From: JAJYVT01 sp027339205
GTDB taxonomy: Bacteria; Actinomycetota; Acidimicrobiia; Acidimicrobiales; RAAP-2
Assembly (NCBI GenBank): GCA_027339205.1
Contig: DAHWOV010000047.1
Coordinates: forward strand, 1 to 64,000
Reading direction: 5' to 3'
Length of the DNA stretch: 64,000 nt
Positions 25,478 to 33,705 of the stretch are shown piece by piece (the stretch's first letter is position 1; the number at the start of each line of letters is the position of its first letter). The translations under genes and the position numbers were made by a program. The notes under the pieces were generated by a model. It was not told where the DNA came from. It saw only the letters and a program-made list of their open reading frames with translations, and made no database searches.

Positions 25478-26779
25478 ATGCGTCCCGCGTCGCCCTTCGC
25501 CGCCTGGCTGGGCGGCGACCCCGAGGTGGCCGGCCTGCTCGGTGACGAGATCGAGCGCCAGTCGACGACGCTCCAGCTGATCGCGTCGGAGAACTTCACC
25601 TCGCCCGCGGTCCTGGCCGCGACCGGGTCGGTGCTCACCAACAAGTACGCGGAGGGCTATCCGCACCGCCGCTACTACGGCGGCAACGCGGTGATCGACG
25701 AAGTGGAGGACCTCGCGCGTGCGCGCGCCTGCGCGCTCTTCGGCGCCGAGCACGCCAACGTCCAGCCGCACGCAGGGGCGAACGCCAACCTGGCCGTGTA
25801 CATGGCCCTGCTCCAGCCCGGCGACACGATCCTGGCGATGCGCCTGGACCACGGCGGCCACCTCACCCACGGCTCGCCGGCCTCGATCACCTCCAAGATC
25901 TGGAGGTTCGTCTCCTACGGCGTGACCCCCGCCTCTTCGGGGCAGCCGGGCGGAGGAGAGGTCATCGACTTCGACCAGGTCGCCGACCTCGCCAAGCGCG
26001 AGCAGCCCAAGCTCATCGTCGCCGGCTCGACCGCCTACTCGAGGGTGATCGACCCTGCGCCGTTCCGGGAGATCGCCGACGCCGTCGGCGCGCTGTTCAT
26101 GTTCGACATGGCCCACCCCGCCGGGCTCGTCGCCGGGGGGGCCCACCCCAGCCCGGTCGGGGGCGCCGACGTGGTGACGCTCACCACCCACAAGACCCTG
26201 CGCGGCCCGAGAGGAGGCGCCATCCTGTGCCGGGCCGACCTCGCCAAGCCGATCGACAGCGCAGTCTTCCCCGGCCTCCAGGGCGGGCCCCTCGAGCACG
26301 TCATCGCCGCCAAGGCCGTCGCGTTCGGCGAAGCGCAGGCCCCCCAGTTCCGTGCCTACGCAGCCAGGGTCGTCGACAATGCACGGGCCCTCGGCGCGGC
26401 GCTGGCGTCCGAAGGGTTCCGGCTCGTCTCGGGGGGCACCGACAACCACATGCTGCTCGTCGACCTGCGCGCGTTCGACCCGGAGCTCACGGGCAAGGAG
26501 GCCCAGGAGGTCCTCGATCGAGCGGGCATCACGTGCAACCGCAACACGATCCCCGACGACCCGCGCTCGCCGTTCGTGACCTCGGGGCTGCGGCTCGGCT
26601 CGGCGGCGGAGACCACGGCGGGCATGGGGGCAGAGGAGATGGCGCGGATCGCCGCGCTCATCGGCAGGACCCTGCGAGGTCGCGGCGACGAGGCCGAGGT
26701 GGCGGCCGTGCGGGCCGAGGTCCGCGAGCTGTGCGCGGCGTTCCCGCCGTACGCGGCCCTGGCCGCGGGCTCGGGATAG
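25478..26779 (+). CDS. glyA: Serine hydroxymethyltransferase
   Basis: 433 residues from ATG 25478. It interconverts Ser and Gly with transfer of a one-carbon unit to tetrahydrofolate. STTLQLIASENFTSPAVLAA, NKYAEGYPHRRYYGG, the PLP-stacking QPHAGANANLAVYMALL and the lysine motif TLTTHKTLRGPRGG (Lys ~239) are all standard, as is NTIPDDPRSPFVTSGLRLG. GTGGAGG immediately precedes the ATG. It runs divergently from the S53 peptidase gene and leads into the wecA gene. Confidence 0.97.
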   Translation: MRPASPFAAWLGGDPEVAGLLGDEIERQSTTLQLIASENFTSPAVLAATGSVLTNKYAEGYPHRRYYGGNAVIDEVEDLARARACALFGAEHANVQPHAGANANLAVYMALLQPGDTILAMRLDHGGHLTHGSPASITSKIWRFVSYGVTPASSGQPGGGEVIDFDQVADLAKREQPKLIVAGSTAYSRVIDPAPFREIADAVGALFMFDMAHPAGLVAGGAHPSPVGGADVVTLTTHKTLRGPRGGAILCRADLAKPIDSAVFPGLQGGPLEHVIAAKAVAFGEAQAPQFRAYAARVVDNARALGAALASEGFRLVSGGTDNHMLLVDLRAFDPELTGKEAQEVLDRAGITCNRNTIPDDPRSPFVTSGLRLGSAAETTAGMGAEEMARIAALIGRTLRGRGDEAEVAAVRAEVRELCAAFPPYAALAAGSG

Positions 26780-26806
26780 CGCCTCCCGGCAGAGGCGAGG
26801 CCGCAC

Positions 26807-28192
26807 ATGCCCTGGTACGCGTGGTACGGCGTGGTCCTCGCGGTGGCCGCCGGGGTGACCGCCCTCAGCGCGTGGCCCGCCGCGTGGATCTCGCGCAAGG
26901 TCGGGTACGTCGCGCTGCCCGGCGACCGGAAGATCCACACGACGACCACCCCCTACGGCGGCGGCGCGGCGATGTTCCTCGGCTTCCTCGTCGCGATGAT
27001 GGTGGCAGCCGGCATCCACCGCTTCCGCGCGATCTTCGTCGGCTCCTCCGAGCCGCTCGGTGTGCTCATCGCCGCCGCGGCGATCTTCGGCGTCGGGCTC
27101 ATCGACGACGCGAGGGAGATGTCGGCCCCGGCCAAGATCGCCGGGCAGGTCCTCGCCGCGTCGACGCTCTACTTCCTCGGGGTGACGCTGTACTGGTTTA
27201 AGGTGCCGCTCGGCGGGGTGGTCTCCCTCACCCCGGCGATCACGCCGCTCATCATGGCGCTTTGGGTGATCGCGCTCACCAATGCGGTCAACCTGATCGA
27301 CGGGCTCGACGGCCTTGCGGCGGGCGTGGTCGCCATCGGCGGAGGCGCCCTCGCCGTCTACGGCTTGAGGTTGATGGAGATCGGGATCCTGTCGCAGACA
27401 AACATCGGCCCCTTGGTCGCGGTGATCGCCTGCGGCATCTGCCTCGGCTTCCTCCCCTTCAATTTCCATCCCGCCAAGATGTTCATGGGGGACGCGGGGG
27501 CGCTCTTGCTCGGGCTGCTCATGTCTGCGTCGACGATGGTCATCGGCGGGAGGATCCCCCCGACCTCCCCGACGACCGGGCTGACGTACTTCTTCTTCGC
27601 CCCCCTTCTCATCCCCTTCTTCATCCTCGGGGTGCCCATCTTGGACATGGCCTTCGCCTTCGTCCGCCGGACGGCACGGGGGACCGGGTTCCACACGCCC
27701 GACAAGGACCACATCCACCACCGGCTCCTCAGGCTCGGCCACGGCCACCGGCGCAGCGTCGTGATCCTGTGGGCGTGGACCGCGATCCTGTCGGGGTTCA
27801 TCCTGTTCCCCCTCTTCGTCCGGGCGGTCAACCCGTTCATCCCGCTGGGGGTGGCCGTCCTCGCCGTGGCGCTCGTCACCTGGTTCCACCCCGAGGTGCG
27901 CCACCGGGCCGAGACGGCCCAGGCCGCCGGGCCGCCGGCTGCAGCCGCTCCTCAGGTGAGAGAGCTTCGCCAGAGGCGCCACGTCGTGAGGTCGGACCCC
28001 CCAGGCGGTGCCGCTCGCTCGAGCGGTGTCCCGGTCCCGACGGGCGCCACGTCCCCGCCCCCGACGGGCGCCCCGCCCCCGACCGGCGCCCCGCCCGCCG
28101 GCCGGAGCTCGCGCCGAGAGGGAGGGGTGCAGCGGGCGCAGGTGCTGCTCCCGAGCGATCGTTTTGCCCGCCGGCGGGACCGAATGGGATGA
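26807..28192 (+). CDS. wecA: MraY/WecA-family undecaprenyl-phosphate sugar-1-phosphate transferase
   Basis: 461 residues from ATG 26807, with about eleven membrane helices. It attaches a UDP-linked GlcNAc-type sugar phosphate to a C50 or C55 polyprenyl phosphate on the inner membrane face. The Mg-binding FGVGLIDDAREM, the catalytic TNAVNLIDGLDGLAAG and the sugar-loop HTPDKDHIHHRLLRLGHGH identify the WecA/TagO branch rather than MraY. The C-terminal ~80 residues are a Pro-rich tail with short TGAPP repeats. In mycobacteria the same locus holds wecA (rfe), which starts arabinogalactan synthesis. Confidence 0.92.
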   Translation: MPWYAWYGVVLAVAAGVTALSAWPAAWISRKVGYVALPGDRKIHTTTTPYGGGAAMFLGFLVAMMVAAGIHRFRAIFVGSSEPLGVLIAAAAIFGVGLIDDAREMSAPAKIAGQVLAASTLYFLGVTLYWFKVPLGGVVSLTPAITPLIMALWVIALTNAVNLIDGLDGLAAGVVAIGGGALAVYGLRLMEIGILSQTNIGPLVAVIACGICLGFLPFNFHPAKMFMGDAGALLLGLLMSASTMVIGGRIPPTSPTTGLTYFFFAPLLIPFFILGVPILDMAFAFVRRTARGTGFHTPDKDHIHHRLLRLGHGHRRSVVILWAWTAILSGFILFPLFVRAVNPFIPLGVAVLAVALVTWFHPEVRHRAETAQAAGPPAAAAPQVRELRQRRHVVRSDPPGGAARSSGVPVPTGATSPPPTGAPPPTGAPPAGRSSRREGGVQRAQVLLPSDRFARRRDRMG

Positions 28193-28336
28193 TGAGGAGC
28201 GTGTCGACCCCCCACCGGGCCATGGGCCACGGGCCGGGAAGGCGGCGGGCCCCGGGCGGGCGCGCGGCCGCGTGAACGCAGGGAGCCGATTCGGTGCAGC
28301 GCGCCGTGACGCGGGTTGACGCGGCCGTCGTCGGCG

Positions 28337-28636
28337 ATGGCGGAAGTTCCCCCCTCACCAGCGACACCGGCCGGAGGCCCGCAGGGCAACGACGGCGCGC
28401 CGGGCACCGACGGCGTGCCGGGCACCGACGGCGCGCCGGGCAAGCCCGAGCCGAGGCTGGGCGACCTCTTCTGGGTCGGCACGGCCTGCGCGATCTCGAT
28501 CATCGCGGGGGGCGGCATCGGCTATGCGGTCGACGACGCCGCGGGGACGTTTCCCTGGGTCACGGTCGCGGGCCTCGCGTTCGGTGTACTCTCTGCCGTC
28601 CTGCTCGCCGTCAACCAGTTCCGCAAGTACGTGTGA
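28337..28636 (+). CDS. AtpZ/AtpI-family membrane protein
   Basis: 99 residues from ATG 28337. The N-terminal third is a collagen-like Gly/Pro stretch (GAPGTDGVPGTDGAPG) built by an 18-bp duplication. The rest is a two-helix membrane domain beginning LGDLFWVGTACAISIIAGGG and ending VNQFRKYV, as in AtpZ/AtpI proteins that precede atp operons and assist c-ring or magnesium functions. No clear Shine-Dalgarno. The assignment depends on size, topology and place. Confidence 0.7.
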   Translation: MAEVPPSPATPAGGPQGNDGAPGTDGVPGTDGAPGKPEPRLGDLFWVGTACAISIIAGGGIGYAVDDAAGTFPWVTVAGLAFGVLSAVLLAVNQFRKYV

Positions 28637-28730
28637 CCGGCGGGACGCCCCCGGCTGCCGGCGACTCCTCATCGTGGGCCCCCGCCGCCGAGGCTGGGCC
28701 GCGGGCCGGGGACTGAGAAAAGAAGAAGGC

Positions 28731-29288
28731 ATGCTCGAACGGTTCCAACTGCCCGACGTCGCCGCGGTGGCGCGCCGCACGATGCTCGGCGCGCTCGTCG
28801 TGGGCGTGCTCGGCCTCCTCGTCCTGCTGCTGTTCAGCCAGAACTGGGCGGCGCTCGGGCTGTGCATCGGCATCGGCCTCGGCATCGGCAACTTCCGGCT
28901 CATCGTCCGCTCGGTCGTGAAGGTGGGCCAGCGGGTGGAGGGCAACAAGCGGCGTCCCCTCGCGATGAACACGCTCGGGCGGCTCATGGCGATGACCGTG
29001 GTGGCGCTCGTGCTGGCGTGGGTCGAGCCACCTCTCGGGCTCGGGATCATCGGCGGGCTGGCTGTCTTCCAGTTGCTGCTCCTCGCCAACGTCACCCGTT
29101 CGATGCTCAAGGCCGGCGCCCTCGGCGGCGCCGCAGGCGGCGGGCTGTCGCTGCTCTTCGGGTCGGCCCTCGGCGAGGCGGCGGGCGAGGCGCCTCAGAC
29201 GGGCCCGTCGGTCCAGACGGGCCAGCCGGGCGAGGCGGGAGAGCCCGGGGACGCGGGTGACGGCGCGGGCGGCGGGGGGGCTGCGTGA
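28731..29288 (+). CDS. atpI: ATP synthase subunit I-like protein
   Basis: 185 residues from ATG 28731, after AGAAGAAGG. Four predicted membrane helices (LGALVVGVLGLLVLLLF, LGLCIGIGLGIGNFRLIVRS and two more) correspond to the AtpI-type protein found before atpB in actinobacteria (Rv1303 in mycobacteria). The last ~40 residues are Gly/Glu-rich and low complexity. It overlaps the atpB start by four bases. AtpI is thought to help c-ring assembly. Confidence 0.8.
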   Translation: MLERFQLPDVAAVARRTMLGALVVGVLGLLVLLLFSQNWAALGLCIGIGLGIGNFRLIVRSVVKVGQRVEGNKRRPLAMNTLGRLMAMTVVALVLAWVEPPLGLGIIGGLAVFQLLLLANVTRSMLKAGALGGAAGGGLSLLFGSALGEAAGEAPQTGPSVQTGQPGEAGEPGDAGDGAGGGGAA

Positions 29289-30124
29289 GCATGGCCCTCG
29301 GCGGGACGCTCGTGCTGGTGAGATCGTTCGTGCTGGTGAGATCGCTCGTGCTGGTGAGGTCGCTCTACGCGGTGACCATCACCGTCGGCACACACATCGA
29401 GGGGAAGCTCTTCGGTCTCTCGCTGGACATCGACACCCTGTGGGCGACGGGTGCCGCGGTCATCGTGGTCATCCTCCTCGGCATGCTCCTGCGCCACCAG
29501 GCGACGAGCGGCGTCCCGGGGAAGTTCCAGCTCACCTGGGAGATGGGCGTCAACGCCGTCCGCAAGCAGGTCGAAGGGTCGATCGGGCCGCGGGGCGAGT
29601 CGATCGTGCCGCTCGCGACCGCGCTGTTCGTCTTCATCTTCGTCGCCAACTTCTTCGAGATCTTCGGCGTGGGGAGCAAGTACGAGATCCTCGGACCCCC
29701 CACCGCCAACGTCAACCTTCCCGCCGCGCTCGCCATCTTCGTGATCGTGCTCGTGCACATCGCGTCGATCCGTGCACGCGGCATCGTCGGGTACGTCCGC
29801 CACTACCTGCTGCAGCCGTTCCCAAAGTTCCTCATGCCGGTGAACCTCTTCATCAACTTGGTCGAGGAGATCGCACGGCCGATCACCCTCGCGCTCCGGC
29901 TCTTCGGCAATCTGTTCTCGGGCGCGCTGATGCTGACGCTCATCGCCGCACTCGGCGCGTGGAAGCTCGGCCCGGTCCCGATCGGGGACTTCCTCACCTT
30001 CTTGTTCGCCGTCGTCTGGAAGCTCTTCGACGTCTTCCTGATCGGCCCGATCCAAGCCTTCATCTTCGCCCTGCTCACGATCTTGTACTTCGACACCGCC
30101 ATGTCGACCGCGGACCAGCACTGA
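29285..30124 (+). CDS. atpB: ATP synthase Fo subunit a
   Basis: 279 residues from GTG 29285 (ATG 29291 also possible). It forms the two proton half-channels beside the c-ring. The critical arginine lies in RPITLALRLFGNLFSGALML, followed by FLIGPIQAFIFALLTILYF. The N-terminus carries three tandem 18-bp repeats (29309-29362), giving LVRSFVLVRSLVLVRSL, which would form an unusual hydrophobic/Arg segment before the normal start of the protein. Confidence 0.95.
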   Translation: MSMALGGTLVLVRSFVLVRSLVLVRSLYAVTITVGTHIEGKLFGLSLDIDTLWATGAAVIVVILLGMLLRHQATSGVPGKFQLTWEMGVNAVRKQVEGSIGPRGESIVPLATALFVFIFVANFFEIFGVGSKYEILGPPTANVNLPAALAIFVIVLVHIASIRARGIVGYVRHYLLQPFPKFLMPVNLFINLVEEIARPITLALRLFGNLFSGALMLTLIAALGAWKLGPVPIGDFLTFLFAVVWKLFDVFLIGPIQAFIFALLTILYFDTAMSTADQH

Positions 30125-30168
30125 TCACCGCGCTCTCTCGCTCTCGTCAACAAAGGAGAAAGGAACCC

Positions 30169-30432
30169 ATGTCACCCACCCCGACCCAAGAGGGCCTGCA
30201 GCTCGGCGGGGCCATGATCGGCGGCGGGCTCGCGCTCGGCGGGGGCGCCATCGGCGCTGCCATCGGCGACGGCCTCGCGGGCAGCCAGACCATCGCCGGC
30301 GTCGCGCGCCAGCCCGAGGCGCAGGGGCGCCTGTTCACGATCATGTTCCTGACGGTCGGCCTGGTAGAGGCGATGTACTTCATCAATCTCGCCTTCACCG
30401 TGCTCTTCATCTTCGTGCTCTACAAGAAGTAG
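30169..30432 (+). CDS. atpE: ATP synthase Fo subunit c
   Basis: 87 residues from ATG 30169, with AAAGGAGAAAGG upstream. Two helices joined by the polar loop RQPEAQGR, with the ion-binding Glu67 in TVGLVEAMYFINLAF. The Gly-rich first helix (GGGLALGGGAIGAAIGDG) packs the ring. The lack of a Gln partner near the second-helix Glu suggests proton rather than sodium coupling (inference). Confidence 0.97.
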   Translation: MSPTPTQEGLQLGGAMIGGGLALGGGAIGAAIGDGLAGSQTIAGVARQPEAQGRLFTIMFLTVGLVEAMYFINLAFTVLFIFVLYKK

Positions 30433-30450
30433 GGACCCGGCCGGACTGCC

Positions 30451-30999
30451 ATGCTCTCGAGCGTCTTCATCGTCCCGAACGGGACGTTCATCGCGGAGCT
30501 CCTGGCCTTCGTCATCGTGCTGTTCGTGGTGGCGAGGTACATCCTCCCGCCGCTCAACCGGATGCTCACCGAGCGCCAGGACGCGATCCGCAGTGAGCTG
30601 GCCGCGGCCGACGAGGCCAAGGCCGAAGCAGAGGCCGCCGACGCGGACCGTCGTGCGGCGCTCGAGCACGCGCGTGCCCAGGCACGCGAGATCGTCGAGC
30701 AAGCGCAGCGCACCGCAGAGCGCCTCTCCGACGAGGCACGCGCCCGCGGCCAGCGCGAGTACGAGCGGCTGGTCTCGAGCGCCGACGCCGAGGTCCAGCT
30801 CGCCCGCAGGCGCGCGCTGGAAGAGGCGGCGCAGCAGCTCGGCGCGGTCGTCGTCGAGACCGTCGAGCGGATCATCGGGCGCGAGATGGACCGGGCAGCG
30901 CACCGCGACCTCATCCAAGAGGCCGTCGACGCGCTCGCCCGGGAGACCGGGGAGCCGGGCGCGGCCGCGGCCGCGACCGCCGTCGACGCCGAGCCGTGA
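30451..30999 (+). CDS. atpF: ATP synthase Fo subunit b
   Basis: 182 residues from ATG 30451. One N-terminal membrane helix (FIAELLAFVIVLFVVARYIL) is followed by a long charged coiled coil (LNRMLTERQDAIRSEL onward) that forms the peripheral stalk. Unlike mycobacteria, b and delta are separate genes here and there is no b' gene. It overlaps the atpH start by four bases. Confidence 0.95.
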   Translation: MLSSVFIVPNGTFIAELLAFVIVLFVVARYILPPLNRMLTERQDAIRSELAAADEAKAEAEAADADRRAALEHARAQAREIVEQAQRTAERLSDEARARGQREYERLVSSADAEVQLARRRALEEAAQQLGAVVVETVERIIGREMDRAAHRDLIQEAVDALARETGEPGAAAAATAVDAEP

Positions 31000-32138
31000 A
31001 CCCGGCCGTCGAGGGGTACGCCGCGGCCGTCGTCGACGCGACGCCCCCATCGGCGCGCGCCGGGCTCGCCGCCGACGTGGCGGCTGTCGACCGCTTGTTC
31101 CGGCAGAACGCGGACCTGCGGGCGGCGATGACCGACGTCGCCGTGCCCGCGCGCGCAAGGAGGGCCGCGCTCAGCGAGCTCCTCGGCGGGAAGGTCGGCG
31201 ACCCTGCGGCGAGGCTGTGCGGCTTCGCGGCCGGCGCGGTGCACGCAGTGGAGGTCCCCTCGGCGATCGCCTGGGTGGCGAACCGGCTGCGCCAGGTCGC
31301 CGAGCACGCCGGGGCGCCCGGGGCCAAGGCGACCCAGGCGACAGCGGCCCAGGCGAGCCGGACCCATGCGACAGGGGCCCAGGCGAGCCGGACCCAGGCG
31401 ACAGGGGCGACAGGCACCGAGCCGACAGAGGAGCCGCTCGGCCACCGCGAGGCACGCGAACGGGTCGGCGGCTACGCGGCGGCGGTCTTGGAGGACCTCT
31501 CGGTCGCCGAGCTCGAGACGGTCGAGGACGAGCTGTTCCGGTTCGCCCGCATCGTCGGCTCGACGCCCGAGCTGCGGACGGCGCTTTCCGACCGGGACCT
31601 GCCGGCCTCGGTCCGCCGGGGGGTCGTCGACGACTTGCTCTCGGGCAAGGTCCATCCCGCTACCCTGCGACTGGCGGACTACGCGATCGTGGGCGGCCGG
31701 CCCCGTGACGTGCCCGGGACGCTCGACTGGCTCGTCGAACAGGTCGCGAGCGCCCGGGGCTGGCGCGTGGCGCGCGTCCGTGCCGGACAGGAGGTCGACG
31801 ACGAGGAGCGCCGTGAGCTCTCCGAGCGGCTCTCCCGGCTCGCCGGGACGCCGGTGGAGCTGCAGGTGACCGTGGATCCCGCGCTGCTCGCAGGGGTCAC
31901 CGTGGAGATCGGCGACCTCCAGCTCGACGCCACGGCGCGCGGCCGGCTCGACCGGCTGCGCGAGCACGTGACGACCGGAGGCTGGACCGACCTCGGGTTC
32001 GGCCGGCTCGAACGCGCGTCGCACCACGTCGGAGGCGAGGTGGAGGGCGAGAGCGAGGTGGAGAGCGCGGGCCGGCCGAAGGACGCGGCGCCCCGCGGGC
32101 CGGAGGATCGAAGAACCGAGGGGAGCGAAGGAAGCTGA
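30996..32138 (+). CDS. atpH: ATP synthase delta subunit with duplicated N-terminal domain
   Basis: 380 residues from GTG 30996, about twice the usual ~180. Residues ~8-105 (YAAAVVDATPPSARAG... LGGKV... VANRLRQVAE) align with residues ~158-255 (YAAAVLEDLSVAELE... LSGKV... LVEQVASARG): both have LRxAxxD, P-x-x-x-R-R and a Leu-Leu-x-Gly-Lys-Val turn. The two copies are joined by an Ala/Thr linker containing a 30-bp tandem repeat (31341-31400). The normal delta C-terminal domain (VELQVTVDPALLAGVTVEIG) occurs once, then an acidic tail. Delta/OSCP caps alpha-beta and ties it to the b stalk. Confidence 0.9.
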   Translation: MNPAVEGYAAAVVDATPPSARAGLAADVAAVDRLFRQNADLRAAMTDVAVPARARRAALSELLGGKVGDPAARLCGFAAGAVHAVEVPSAIAWVANRLRQVAEHAGAPGAKATQATAAQASRTHATGAQASRTQATGATGTEPTEEPLGHREARERVGGYAAAVLEDLSVAELETVEDELFRFARIVGSTPELRTALSDRDLPASVRRGVVDDLLSGKVHPATLRLADYAIVGGRPRDVPGTLDWLVEQVASARGWRVARVRAGQEVDDEERRELSERLSRLAGTPVELQVTVDPALLAGVTVEIGDLQLDATARGRLDRLREHVTTGGWTDLGFGRLERASHHVGGEVEGESEVESAGRPKDAAPRGPEDRRTEGSEGS

Positions 32139-32139
32139 G

Positions 32140-33663
32140 ATGGCAGAGCTGACGATCAACGCCGACGAGATCACCGAGGCGCTCCGGCGCCACGTCGCCG
32201 AGTACACGCCGCAGGTCGACGCCCAGCAGATCGGGCGGATCGTCGAGGTGGGCGACGGGATCGCCAGGGTGTCGGGGCTCCCGCGCGCGGCGGTCAACGA
32301 GCTCCTCGAATTTGAGGACGGGACCCTCGGCCTGGCGCTCAACCTCGACGAGGACACGATCGGCACGGTGGTCCTCGGGGAGGTGGACAACCTCGAAGAG
32401 GAGCAGGTGGTGAAGGCCACCGGCCGGATCCTCTCGGTGCCGGTGGGCGACGCCCTCTTGGGCAGGGTGGTCAGCGCGCTCGGCGACCCCCTCGACGGCA
32501 AGGGGCCGGTCGCGGCCGAAGAGACGCGGCGCATGGAGGTGCAGGCGCCCGGGATCGTCGGCCGCCAGCCGGTGGCCCAGCCGCTGCAGACGGGCATCAA
32601 GGCGATCGACTCGATGACCCCGATCGGACGTGGCCAGCGCGAGCTGATCATCGGCGACCGCAAGACCGGCAAGACCTCGATCGCGGTCGACACGATCCTC
32701 AACCAGCGCGACGCCGGCGTGAAGTGCATCTACGTGGCGGTGGGCCAGAAGAACTCGTCGGTCGCCCAGACCGTGGCGACCCTCGAGAGCTTCGGGGCGC
32801 TCGCGTACACGGTGGTGGTCGTCGCGTCGGCCGGGGACCCCGCGCCGTTCAAGTACCTCGCCCCGTACGCGGGGTGCGCGATGGGACAGCACTGGATGGA
32901 GCACGGCGAGGACGCCCTGATCGTCTACGACGACCTCTCCAAGCAGGCCGAGGCGTACCGGCAGATCTCCCTGCTGCTGCGCCGCCCTCCGGGCCGTGAG
33001 GCGTACCCCGGCGATGTCTTCTACCTCCACAGCCGCCTGCTCGAGCGTGCCGCCAAGCTCTCTGACGAGCTCGGCGGCGGCTCCCTCACGGCGCTGCCGG
33101 TCATCGAGACCAAGGCCGGCGACATCTCGGCGTACATCCCGACCAACGTGATCTCGATCACCGACGGCCAGATCTACCTGCAGTCCGACCTCTTCTACTC
33201 GGGCATCCGGCCGGCCATCGACGTCGGCAACTCGGTGTCCCGGGTGGGGGGCGCCGCGCAGGTCCGCGCGATGCGCTCGGTGTCGGGGACCTTGAAGCTC
33301 GACCTCGCGCAATTCCGGGAGCTCGAGGCGTTCGCGACCTTCGGCTCGGAGCTCGACCGGGTGTCCCAGGCGCAGCTCGACCGCGGCTACCGGCTCACCG
33401 AGCTGCTGAAGCAGCCGCAGAACGAGCCGCTCCCCGTCGAAGAGCAAGTGGTCGTGATCTACGCCGGCACGCACGGCTGGGCCGACACGGTGGCGGTCGA
33501 CCAGGTCCGCCGCTTCGAGACCGAGCTGCGCGAGTACATGCGGGCGAACCATCCCGAGCTGCTCGAGGAGATCCGCTCGACGGGCAAGCTCCCCGAGGAG
33601 GCCCAGCTCGACCTGGCGATGCGCACCTTCCTCGAGGGCTTCGACACCGGGAAGGTCGACTGA
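32140..33663 (+). CDS. atpA: ATP synthase F1 subunit alpha
   Basis: 507 residues from ATG 32140. Non-catalytic nucleotide-binding subunit: Walker A GDRKTGKTSIAVDTI, ALIVYDDLSKQAEAYRQISL, the arginine finger in RPAIDVGNSVSRVGGAAQ and the C-terminal helical domain are complete. Its stop codon lies in a 27-bp tandem duplication that reaches the start of atpG. Confidence 0.97.
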   Translation: MAELTINADEITEALRRHVAEYTPQVDAQQIGRIVEVGDGIARVSGLPRAAVNELLEFEDGTLGLALNLDEDTIGTVVLGEVDNLEEEQVVKATGRILSVPVGDALLGRVVSALGDPLDGKGPVAAEETRRMEVQAPGIVGRQPVAQPLQTGIKAIDSMTPIGRGQRELIIGDRKTGKTSIAVDTILNQRDAGVKCIYVAVGQKNSSVAQTVATLESFGALAYTVVVVASAGDPAPFKYLAPYAGCAMGQHWMEHGEDALIVYDDLSKQAEAYRQISLLLRRPPGREAYPGDVFYLHSRLLERAAKLSDELGGGSLTALPVIETKAGDISAYIPTNVISITDGQIYLQSDLFYSGIRPAIDVGNSVSRVGGAAQVRAMRSVSGTLKLDLAQFRELEAFATFGSELDRVSQAQLDRGYRLTELLKQPQNEPLPVEEQVVVIYAGTHGWADTVAVDQVRRFETELREYMRANHPELLEEIRSTGKLPEEAQLDLAMRTFLEGFDTGKVD

Positions 33664-33705
33664 GCCGTGCCCGGTGGAAAGGTCGACTGAGCCGTGCCCG
33701 GTGGC
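33652..33705. repeat. 27-bp tandem duplication across the atpA stop and atpG start
   Basis: Copies at 33652-33678 and 33679-33705 each contain AAGGTCGACTGAGCCGTG, that is the last atpA codons, its TGA and a GTG. The first GTG (33667) opens a seven-codon ORF (MPGGKVD) that stops in the second copy; the second GTG (33694) is the atpG start. Confidence 0.95.

Noticed and set aside
24221..27982. 1253-residue minus-strand frame across the protease, glyA and wecA
   Set aside because: Shadow frame overlapping three well-supported genes.
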